Notes under the pieces: model-generated
Seen by the model: the letters and a program-made list of their open reading frames with translations, nothing else
Told to the model about the DNA's origin: nothing
Databases searched by the model: none
Program-made: the position numbers and the translations under genes
Shown: positions 1 through 4,970 of the stretch, piece after piece
Layout of the letters: every line of letters begins with the position of its first letter
Position numbering within the stretch: position 1 is the first letter of the stretch
Source: JBIKLM01 sp044375105
GTDB taxonomy: Bacteria > Planctomycetota > UBA1135 > GCA-002686595
Reading direction: 5' to 3'
Assembly (NCBI GenBank): GCA_044375105.1
Contig: JBILNK010000221.1
Span: 1 to 6,319 of the forward strand
Length of the DNA stretch: 6,319 nt

Positions 1-79
1 GGGCGCGCTGATCGACCCGACCGGCACGGGTCCCCTGGTGGGCCTCTCGGAGGGCCGCCTGATCCGCGTGGGGCTGTGA
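1..79 (+). CDS. C-terminal fragment of an unidentified protein
   Basis: Reading from base 2, 25 codons run to a TGA at 77-79. The last residues read GLSEGRLIRVGL. The start and nearly all of the gene lie outside the window, and the visible tail has no diagnostic motif, so no function is offered. That it is a real gene end is inferred from three things: plausible codon use, a stop followed 49 nt later by a strong hairpin, and a convergent gene ending at 243. Confidence 0.55.
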   Translation, partial: GALIDPTGTGPLVGLSEGRLIRVGL

Positions 80-113
80 GCCTCCGGGCGCTGCGGCCCT
101 GACCGGCGCAGGC

Positions 114-143
114 CCCGCGCTGGCCTGAGCGCCCGCGCTGGCC
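114..143. repeat. 12-bp direct repeat in the convergent intergenic region
   Basis: The sequence CCCGCGCTGGCC occurs at 114-125 and again, exactly, at 132-143. The second copy forms the left arm of the hairpin at 129-157. The first copy can also pair over eight bases (114-121) with the right arm at 147-154, so two alternative foldings are possible. In DNA this GC-rich a short repeat may be chance. Confidence 0.4.
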
Positions 144-157
144 GGCAGCGCGGGCGC
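129..157. terminator. Strong hairpin between convergent genes, probable bidirectional terminator
   Basis: Bases 129-140 and 146-157 form a perfect 12-bp inverted repeat around a 5-nt loop (141-145). The arms are almost all G and C. It lies 49 nt after the TGA of the plus-strand gene and 85 nt beyond the TGA of the minus-strand gene, which is where a shared terminator would be expected. There is no U-tract on either side, so a classic intrinsic terminator is not proven. It could also act as a 3'-end stabiliser for both transcripts. Confidence 0.55.
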
Positions 158-197
158 GGATTCCGCTCTCCGCCGGTCCGCCGCGGATCCGGGCCGC

Positions 198-216
198 TCG
201 CAGCCCTGCGCTGCGA
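198..216 (-). terminator. Second hairpin just past the beta-sandwich gene
   Basis: TCGCAGC at 198-204 pairs with GCTGCGA at 210-216, giving a 7-bp stem with a 5-nt loop. It lies 26 nt after the minus-strand TGA at 243-245, the first stable hairpin that transcript would meet. No U-run follows it. Pairing is exact but the stem is short, so its role is tentative. Confidence 0.3.
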
Positions 217-242
217 CCGCGCCCGACCGCGCGGCCAGCGGT

Positions 243-1016
243 TCAGCGCAGCAGGTGGGCGAATTCGGCCGGCCAATCGATTTCGATCGACTGCTGCGCG
301 GCGTTGGGATCGAGGGGCACTTCGAAGCGCCGCTCGAAGCGCTCCTCCGGCAACCCGGACTTGACGCCGCGCCGCACCAGCAAGCGGAACCGAAGGCGCG
401 AACCGCCGGGATAGGGCTGCAGGTCGGCGTGCTCGGGCGAGACGTCGATGCGCAAATCGGAGTCGAGCTCGGGCCAGCCCGGCTCTCCGGCGCTGAGTTC
501 GATCGTCAGCCGATGGTGCGGCAGCAGTCGCGGGGTCTCGCGCCACGCGAGACTCAGCTCGGGGCTCGCCCCGAGCCGCACGCGCTGCTCGCCTTGACCG
601 GCAGGACCGAAGAAGGCGCGTTTTCCGGGGCAATGGACCAGCAGATCCACCGGTCCATCGGGCAGGTTCAGACGAGCGAGCCCCGCCCCATCGCAGCGGC
701 CCTGCTGCCAAACCGTCTGACCCGAGGGGCGCCAGAAGACCTGGATCTGCGGAAGCGGGTCGCCCTCCTCGTCCGAACACCAGAGCTCGAGCCGGCGCAC
801 CGTACCGGACACGTCGATCCCATCCAGGTCGCCACCGCTCAGCACCCGACCGGCCTCGATCTCGAGCCCTCGGACCAGGACCGCCGGGGGGCCCGGGAGG
901 GACCACAGCGCTTCCAAGCGATAGCTGCCGGGCTGAATCGAAACGAACTCGAAGCGCCCGGCTCGGTCGAGGCCCACCCGATCGATGGCGGCCGAGCTGG
1001 ACTCGTCGATCAGCAC
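243..1016 (-). CDS. Downstream portion of the interrupted beta-sandwich protein
   Basis: This open stretch is in the same frame as the 608-codon gene upstream and is separated from it only by the TAG at 1029-1031. From that stop, 261 sense codons run to TGA at 243-245. The first possible conventional restart is GTG at 1014-1016, giving 257 residues. The sequence opens in mid-domain: GLVLID, then GRFEF, then GSYRLEA are the later strands of a carboxypeptidase-regulatory/CnaB-like sandwich whose first strand (LRGRLLL) lies before the stop. Further beta-rich stretches follow, including RRLELWCSDEEGDPLPQIQV. There is no signal peptide or membrane segment of its own, and no good ribosome site in front of the GTG. 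If made alone it would stay cytoplasmic with a broken first domain. I read it as the C-terminal third of one ancestral 870-codon protein spanning 2855-243, not as an independent gene. Confidence 0.6.
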   Translation of the reverse strand: MLIDESSSAAIDRVGLDRAGRFEFVSIQPGSYRLEALWSLPGPPAVLVRGLEIEAGRVLSGGDLDGIDVSGTVRRLELWCSDEEGDPLPQIQVFWRPSGQTVWQQGRCDGAGLARLNLPDGPVDLLVHCPGKRAFFGPAGQGEQRVRLGASPELSLAWRETPRLLPHHRLTIELSAGEPGWPELDSDLRIDVSPEHADLQPYPGGSRLRFRLLVRRGVKSGLPEERFERRFEVPLDPNAAQQSIEIDWPAEFAHLLR

Positions 1017-1028
1017 CAGCCCGTTCAG

Positions 1029-1031
1029 CTA
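1029..1031 (-). other. In-frame TAG splitting the beta-sandwich gene
   Basis: The minus strand reads CGG CCC TAG CTG AAC GGG, so codon 609 is an amber stop with unbroken frame on both sides. Across it the protein would read GPEERP, stop, LNGLVLID, which fits the usual layout of such a domain (a strand, a turn such as EGRP, then a strand). One base change from TAG gives Gln, Glu, Lys, Trp, Ser, Leu or Tyr. A GAGGAG at 1043-1038 lies nine bases before the CTG that follows the stop, so restart at CTG is conceivable but would be unusual. Confidence 0.85.
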
Positions 1032-2855
1032 GGGCCGCTCCTCGGGACCGAGCAGGAGCCGCCCGCGCAGCATGCCCGCGGGTTCGAGCTGCAGCGGAAT
1101 CGGGTCGATCCCCGGCGGGACGGGGCCGATCGGGCGACGCTGGCAAAGCGGATGGGCCAGCTGCAGGTATTCGAAGTCCTCCGCCTGCTCGCCCCCTAGG
1201 CTGAAGCGGCCGGTGGCATCGCTGCAAGCCAGCGGGGCATGCGTGGCGAGCAGGGCGCCATGGATCGCACCGAATGGCAAGCTATCGATCGATCCCTTCG
1301 GCAAACGCTCGAGCACAGCGGAGTCCGCTTCGGTCGTATAGGTCGCGCCGGGCCAATACCCGTGGACCGCGAGGTCCTCCAGCGGCTGCCCGGCGGGATC
1401 GAGGGCCAGGAATCGGAACTCGAGGGGACTGGCCCTGAGCTGCAGATCGCGCAGCGGCGCGTCGGGACCAAGCTCCTTCCCCATCGGCTCGAGCTGGCCG
1501 GTCAGCCAGCGCTGGCGATCCCAGACCCGCAGACGCTGAGTCAGGAAAGCATCGACCGGATCCAGGACCGGTCGGGTCAGGACGCCGCTCGGGTCCGTGC
1601 TCGTGCGGACTCCGCCGCGGAGACTCTCGAAAACGACCAGGCGCTGTCCCAGAGGCCGTCCTTCCGGATCCAAGAGCCGCACCCGATCGGGGCGCAGGCG
1701 ACCCTGCAGGCGCCACTCGACGACCCTCGCGTCGCCGGCGTAGGCCGGGGCCTCGACGGACAGCTCTGCCCCGGCTTCGAGTCTCAGAGCCGCGCGGTAC
1801 AGGTTGCCCGTCAATTCCAAGCCCACCTCGACCTGCCGGAAATTGGCCCGTCCGTCCTCGAGGGGCTCGTACAACGACAGCCGCACCTCCGAGGCCTCGT
1901 CCCGGCCCTCGAGATGGACCGATCCGCCCAGCTCCGGGCTTGCTCCCGCGGCATCGGCCACGCGCACCTCGATCGAACCCACGGCTGGACAAAGCAGCTC
2001 CAGGCGCTGGCCGGGACGGCTGGGATCAAAGCGCACTTCGGGCCGCTCCCGCACCAAACCCTGCAACCGGATCAGCCAGTCGCCCAGGGATGCTTCGCCC
2101 TCGAGCTGGTGCCGTTGCAGGTGTTTGAAGGTCGCCAAGCCGGTGGAGTCGGAACGCGCCTCCGCGAATAGGCGCAGATTGCCGCTGGGCTGGCGCTGGT
2201 ACAGACCGAGCCACACGCCGGGCGCCGCCTGCCCATCGGCTTCCCACAGGGTCTGTACTTCGACCGACAGGTCGGGTTCGAGCACCAGCTCGAGGCGCTG
2301 GCCATGCAGGGGCGGCTCGACCTCGAGGCAGCCGTAGCGACCCTCGAGGTCGGCCTCGATCCACAGCGGCTGGGGCGGCAGCGCGCGGAACTCAGCTTCG
2401 CCGCGGCTATCGCTGCGCCCCGTGGCCACAGGGATCAGATCGCTGGGCCACTCGGGTGCTTCCAACCAGTGCGCGGCCAGCGGTCCGGCGCGACGGCGCA
2501 GGACGCGCACGCTGGCCCCGGTCACGGGCGCGGCGCTGTCCTGGTCGAGCACCGCGAGCAGCAGGCCGTCGGGTCCGGAGCGTAGGGGCGGATCGAAGCG
2601 GCTGTAGCGGCGCTCGGCGGGAAGCAAGTCGCGGCGCTCGGCGGGCGGAGCGCCGGCCTCGGAGTCGAGCGCTGTATCGGCGACTCCGGCCGAGCGGGAC
2701 GCCTCCGGCCGCGCCGCGGACGGTTCGGGTCGATCGCCGGGGCGCGCCGCGGGGATCGAGCTCCACAGGCTGGCCAGAAGCAGCAAGCCCACACCCAAGG
2801 CACCGAGCACTGCCCAGGCGAGGCGCCGGTGGCGAGCCCTCGGCCGCGGACTCAT
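1029..2855 (-). CDS. Membrane-anchored multi-domain beta-sandwich protein, cut short by TAG
   Basis: The product is 608 residues. Residues 1-12 are Arg-rich, residues 13-31 are one hydrophobic segment (LGALGVGLLLLASLW within it), and 34-90 are an Ala/Pro/Arg-rich linker. This fits an N-in anchor or uncleaved signal with the rest outside the cytoplasm. From about 95 onward come repeated beta-rich units of roughly 80-100 residues that look like carboxypeptidase-regulatory or CnaB-type sandwiches, near 97-195, 196-290, 292-375, 383-470 and 475-590. Typical turns are DPEGRPLGQRLVV (396-408) and LDPAGQPLEDLAV (485-497). I see no catalytic motif. A sixth domain begins at 594 and is broken by the stop. 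The start is ATG at 2855, chosen because it overlaps the XdhC stop as ATGA and gives a clean anchor; the frame stays open further upstream only inside xdhC. Codons are visibly less GC-rich than in the two genes upstream. The role is unknown; a surface or periplasmic structural or binding role is an inference. Confidence 0.75.
   Translation of the reverse strand: MSPRPRARHRRLAWAVLGALGVGLLLLASLWSSIPAARPGDRPEPSAARPEASRSAGVADTALDSEAGAPPAERRDLLPAERRYSRFDPPLRSGPDGLLLAVLDQDSAAPVTGASVRVLRRRAGPLAAHWLEAPEWPSDLIPVATGRSDSRGEAEFRALPPQPLWIEADLEGRYGCLEVEPPLHGQRLELVLEPDLSVEVQTLWEADGQAAPGVWLGLYQRQPSGNLRLFAEARSDSTGLATFKHLQRHQLEGEASLGDWLIRLQGLVRERPEVRFDPSRPGQRLELLCPAVGSIEVRVADAAGASPELGGSVHLEGRDEASEVRLSLYEPLEDGRANFRQVEVGLELTGNLYRAALRLEAGAELSVEAPAYAGDARVVEWRLQGRLRPDRVRLLDPEGRPLGQRLVVFESLRGGVRTSTDPSGVLTRPVLDPVDAFLTQRLRVWDRQRWLTGQLEPMGKELGPDAPLRDLQLRASPLEFRFLALDPAGQPLEDLAVHGYWPGATYTTEADSAVLERLPKGSIDSLPFGAIHGALLATHAPLACSDATGRFSLGGEQAEDFEYLQLAHPLCQRRPIGPVPPGIDPIPLQLEPAGMLRGRLLLGPEERP
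2852..2855 (-). promoter_or_regulatory. ATGA stop-start overlap coupling xdhC to the beta-sandwich gene
   Basis: The minus strand reads ATGA: ATG (2855-2853) starts the downstream protein and TGA (2854-2852) ends XdhC. This is the standard layout for translational coupling. The bases just before it are an unbroken G-rich run ending GGGGG, not a typical AGGAGG site. Delivery of ribosomes from xdhC is therefore the likely route to this start. Confidence 0.75.
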
Positions 2856-3640
2856 CCCCCGCCCGCCCCCAGCCGGCGGCGCTCGATCAGGCGCGCCACC
2901 ACGGAGACGGCGATCTCGTCGTGGGTGCGCGCGCCGATCGGCAGGCCCATGGGGCTCTCGACCCGCGCGAGGAATTCCGCGGGCACGCCGGCGGCGGCCA
3001 GCTGTTCGAACAGCAGCACCTTCTTGGCCGTGCTGCCGATCATGCCCAGGTAGCGCGGGCGGCAGCCGGCGGAGGCCAGGGCCGAGAGCACCAGGCCGTC
3101 CTGGTCGTGGCCGCGGGTCGCGGCGATCACGTAGGCGTCTGCGGCCGGCGCGATGCGGCGCGCCAGCTCGGAGAAGGGGCCGCTGTGGAAGGCCTGCGCG
3201 TGCGGATGGCGCTCGGCCTGGGCGAATTCGGCGCGATCGTCGGCGACGGTCACGTGGAAACCCACCGCGGCGGCCAGTTTGGCGATCGCGCCGGAGACGT
3301 GGCCGCCGCCGAAGAGGTAGAGCTTGGGTTCGACGATCGGTTCCACGTAGATCGAGAGCTTGCCGCCGCAGATCAGGCCGGAATCGGGGTAATCGCGCTC
3401 GTTGAGCGCGAAGGACAAGAGCCGCGGGCGCTCGTCCGCCAGGCTGGCCAGGGCCGCTTCGAGCACCTCGGCCTCCAGGCAGCCGCCGCCGACGCTGCCC
3501 AGGAAACGCCCGTCGCGCGTCACCAGCATCTTCATCATCGCCTTGCCCGGGGTCGAGCCCTTGGTCTCGATGATCGTGCACAGCGCGCAGTCCTGCCCGC
3601 GTTCCCGATGCTCGACGATGGCGCGGTAGATGTCGACCAT
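2852..3640 (-). CDS. xdhC: XdhC/CoxI-family molybdenum-cofactor maturation protein
   Basis: At 262 residues this is a full-length two-domain member. The N-terminal XdhC/CoxI domain shows KGSTPGKAMMKM (27-38), GSVGGGCLEAEV (48-59) and LICGGKLSIYVEP (89-101). The C-terminal Rossmann-like domain shows LFGGGHVSGAIAKLAAAVGF (109-128), a strand ending in VADDR, AATRGHDQDGLVL (173-185), YLGMIGS (197-203) and the family signature SPMGLPIGARTHDEIAVSV (229-247). In the family, XdhC binds molybdenum cofactor, helps its sulfuration by a cysteine desulfurase, and inserts it into xanthine dehydrogenase or related hydroxylases in the cytoplasm. The usual Arg after STPG is Lys here, a mild change. No hydroxylase subunit is in the window, so the client enzyme is unknown. 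The gene starts 19 nt after the DJ-1-like gene, with a weak AAGG before ATG, and overlaps the next gene by 4 nt. The family is secure; the exact client is not. Confidence 0.9.
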   Translation of the reverse strand: MVDIYRAIVEHRERGQDCALCTIIETKGSTPGKAMMKMLVTRDGRFLGSVGGGCLEAEVLEAALASLADERPRLLSFALNERDYPDSGLICGGKLSIYVEPIVEPKLYLFGGGHVSGAIAKLAAAVGFHVTVADDRAEFAQAERHPHAQAFHSGPFSELARRIAPAADAYVIAATRGHDQDGLVLSALASAGCRPRYLGMIGSTAKKVLLFEQLAAAGVPAEFLARVESPMGLPIGARTHDEIAVSVVARLIERRRLGAGGG

Positions 3641-3659
3641 GGGCCTTGGGGGCGCGGGA

Positions 3660-4241
3660 TCAGGCGAGGCGCGGCGCCGGCGCGTGGATGCGCTGGGCCA
3701 GGTCGCGGGCCAGCTCGGGCGAGACCAGGCGCGCCACCAGGCACAGGGCGAATTCCACCGCGGTGCCCGCGCCCTGGCTGGTCAGCACGTGGCCCGAGCC
3801 CACCACCGTCCGGTCCTCGACCACGCGCGCCGGGCCGAGGGCGGCGCGCACGCTTTGGTGCGCGGTGGCCGCGCGGCCTTCGAGGGCGCCGGCCGCCGCC
3901 AGCACGGTCGGGGCGGCGCAGATCGCCCCCAGGGTCTTGCCGGCGGCGTCGAAAGCGCGCACCAGCTCGAGCACGCGCGCGTCCGCGCGCAGGGCCGCGG
4001 TGCCCGGACCGCCGCCGGGCAGCACCAGGGCCACGAAGTCCTCGGCGCGCTGGTCGGCCAGCAGGGCGTCGGGCACCAGGCAGGCGCCGTAGGCTCCGGT
4101 CACGGGCGCCAGGTCCGCGGCCAGGCTCGCCAGCCGCACCTCGAGCCCGGCGCGGCGCAGGATGTCCGCGATCGCCACCAGCTCGATGTCCTCGAAGCCC
4201 GGCGCCAGCGGGACGAGCACGCGACCGACGGATTGGCCCAT
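3660..4241 (-). CDS. DJ-1/PfpI-family protein (YajL/PARK7-like)
   Basis: At 193 residues this matches the normal length of DJ-1/YajL proteins. It opens with strand RVLVPLAPGFEDIE, where Glu20 aligns with the conserved Glu18 of human DJ-1. ALVLPGGGPGTAAL (71-84) is the glycine loop. GAICAAPTVLAAAG (105-118) is the nucleophile elbow with Cys108, matching DJ-1 Cys106. His128 matches the DJ-1 active-site region, and VLTSQGAGTAVEFAL (152-166) is the C-terminal signature. The catalytic pair is therefore intact. Known family activities include methylglyoxal-related hydrolysis (glyoxalase III), disputed protein or nucleotide deglycation, and oxidative-stress sensing through the cysteine; which applies here cannot be read from sequence. 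The start ATG at 4241 lies in a 12-bp palindrome; no strong ribosome site is seen. It is probably the first gene of an operon with xdhC, 19 nt downstream. Confidence 0.88.
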   Translation of the reverse strand: MGQSVGRVLVPLAPGFEDIELVAIADILRRAGLEVRLASLAADLAPVTGAYGACLVPDALLADQRAEDFVALVLPGGGPGTAALRADARVLELVRAFDAAGKTLGAICAAPTVLAAAGALEGRAATAHQSVRAALGPARVVEDRTVVGSGHVLTSQGAGTAVEFALCLVARLVSPELARDLAQRIHAPAPRLA

Positions 4242-4246
4242 GGGCC
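4235..4246. promoter_or_regulatory. 12-bp palindrome over the DJ-1-like start codon
   Basis: GGCCCATGGGCC is a perfect palindrome, and its central ATG is the start codon of the DJ-1-like gene. A second palindrome, TGGGCCCA at 4241-4248, overlaps it. It could be an operator, or chance in GC-rich sequence; the sequence alone does not decide. Confidence 0.25.
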
Positions 4247-4279
4247 CATTAGAACGTCCCCGCGGCGCCGGCTGCGGGG

Positions 4280-4309
4280 CCGGCCCGGGCCTCCGGGCCC
4301 GCGGGCCGG
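4280..4309 (-). terminator. GC hairpin between the four-cysteine and DJ-1-like genes
   Basis: Bases 4280-4290 pair with 4297-4300 plus 4303-4309, giving an 11-bp stem with a 2-nt bulge at 4301-4302 and a 6-nt loop. It lies about 97 nt after the four-cysteine gene on the minus strand and 39 nt before the DJ-1-like start. That suits either a terminator for the former or a leader structure for the latter. No U-tract follows. The rest of the 164-nt gap (4242-4405) shows no gene and no recognisable promoter. Confidence 0.35.
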
Positions 4310-4405
4310 GGCTTTCGAGCGCCCGGCCCGGCCGGGGTGGGAGGCCGCGGTGCGGGGCGCCGAGATCCGGGCGCCAAGCTCCGAAATCCGGACCCGCCGG
4401 CGAAT

Positions 4406-4624
4406 TCAGCGGGGCGGCGGCCTGGGCTCGCGCTGCTGGCAGGGCTGGCCGGACATGGCCAGGATCTCGGCGCTGGGCAGCATCCGCGAGCGCAGCCCGT
4501 AGGCCCGGCAGGCGTAGGGCCAGTCCGGCTGGTGGGTGACCAGGAAATGCCGGCAGCCGTGGCAGCGGACCGGCGAGTCCGGCGGGGAGCCAGGGCGAGG
4601 GCCGCGGGGCTCGCTGGAGGCCAT
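4406..4624 (-). CDS. Small four-cysteine (probable zinc-binding) protein
   Basis: The product is 72 residues with cysteines at 21, 24, 39 and 62: a CxxC pair followed by two single cysteines, well spaced for one zinc or iron site. The core reads RCHGCRHFLVT, then YACRAYGLRSRMLPS (37-51) and a SGQPC (58-62). From memory this matches a widespread family of about 60-70 residues with the pattern C-x2-C-x-[HY]-F, P-x-x-C-x-x-[YM]-G-[FL]-[RK]-S, P, SG-x-x-C. Members are sometimes auto-named uracil-DNA glycosylase although they are far too short for that fold. The ends (1-18 and 63-72) are Pro/Arg/Ser-rich and probably disordered. The ATG at 4624 is the obvious start, with no clear ribosome site, and the gene ends with TGA. 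It is separated by 164 nt from the next gene. Function is unknown; a metal-bound adaptor or nucleic-acid-associated role would be a guess. Confidence 0.72.
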   Translation of the reverse strand: MASSEPRGPRPGSPPDSPVRCHGCRHFLVTHQPDWPYACRAYGLRSRMLPSAEILAMSGQPCQQREPRPPPR

Positions 4625-4794
4625 TTCGAGAGGCTACGGGTGGGCCCTGGCGTTACGCCCGGCGAACCGCGGGCTACCCTCGGCGCTGGGAAGGCCGCAC
4701 CGCGGACTCCCCAACAGACCGCGGGCTGGATCAGAAGGCCGGCTGGGGCCGCGCTCGAGCCCCCTTCCCGGCCTGTCTGGGCCGCCTCCGGGCT

Positions 4795-4814
4795 GCCCCG
4801 GCGGCGTCCGGGGC
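4795..4814. other. 7-bp GC hairpin in the divergent intergenic region
   Basis: GCCCCGG (4795-4801) pairs exactly with CCGGGGC (4808-4814) around a 6-nt loop. It lies 44 nt before the tandem repeats. Such stems arise often by chance at this base composition, so no function is assigned. Confidence 0.25.
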
Positions 4815-4858
4815 CCGCGCGCCGAGTCGAGGCCCAGGCCCGGGCCGCTTCGGCACGC

Positions 4859-4910
4859 GATTCGCCCTGCCGAATCGCCCTGCCGAATCACCCTGCCGAA
4901 TCACCCTGCC
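4859..4910. repeat. 13-bp tandem repeat, four copies
   Basis: Four head-to-tail units lie at 4859-4871, 4872-4884, 4885-4897 and 4898-4910. The last two are identical (GAATCACCCTGCC). The second differs from them by one base (G for A at unit position 6), and the first differs from the second by one more (T for A at position 3). After the fourth copy the pattern breaks down at GAAAG. The graded divergence suggests growth from the right-hand end by slippage. A 13-bp period would shift frame at each unit, which fits non-coding DNA. It ends 60 nt before the start of the rightward gene, where binding sites for a regulator could lie. Confidence 0.85.
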
Positions 4911-4970
4911 GAAAGTTGCCCGCTCCCGCAGGCCCGATCCGACCCGAGATCCCCATCTCGCGCTGCTTCC

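Larger units (their letters stand above)
4625..4970. other. Divergent intergenic region, 346 nt
   Basis: This stretch separates the four-cysteine gene (leftward) from the HEAT-like gene (rightward) and should hold both promoters. I cannot recognise a -35/-10 pair in either direction. It contains a 13-bp tandem repeat (4859-4910), a 7-bp hairpin (4795-4814) and a 10-bp direct repeat ACCGCGGGCT at 4666-4675 and 4718-4727. The possible reading frame across 4891-4634 on the minus strand is low-complexity Gly/Pro/Arg sequence and is not credible as a gene. Confidence 0.6.

Noticed and set aside
255..1199. 314-residue open frame on the plus strand
   Set aside because: It lies antisense to the beta-sandwich gene. 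Its product lacks any recognisable fold and mirrors the minus-strand codons, a usual effect of high G+C.
1239..2171. 310-residue open frame on the plus strand
   Set aside because: Antisense shadow of the anchored beta-sandwich gene; Gln/Arg-rich composition with no domain.
2856..3581. Upstream extension of the beta-sandwich frame through xdhC
   Set aside because: The frame is open here, but the residues are Arg/Gly/Pro low complexity in a different phase of a well-recognised XdhC gene. The ATG at 2855 gives a proper anchor and an ATGA overlap.
2456..4252. 598-residue open frame on the plus strand
   Set aside because: It runs antisense through three genes and two gene junctions, including the clear xdhC and DJ-1-like sequences. 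Its tail is pure Arg/Pro/Gly low complexity.
3630..4502. 290-residue plus-strand frame opposite the DJ-1-like gene
   Set aside because: The minus strand encodes an unmistakable family with catalytic residues; the plus-strand product is low-complexity Gly/Arg/His/Gln.
4634..4891. 85-residue minus-strand frame in the divergent intergenic region
   Set aside because: Its first residues are encoded by the 13-bp repeats and the rest is low complexity; there is no ribosome site and no motif.
4859..4910. CRISPR array
   Set aside because: The 13-bp units are adjacent with no spacers and no cas genes are present.
4916..4944. Promoter starting with TTGCCC at 4916
   Set aside because: The hexamer at the right spacing (CCGACC) has no resemblance to a -10 box.
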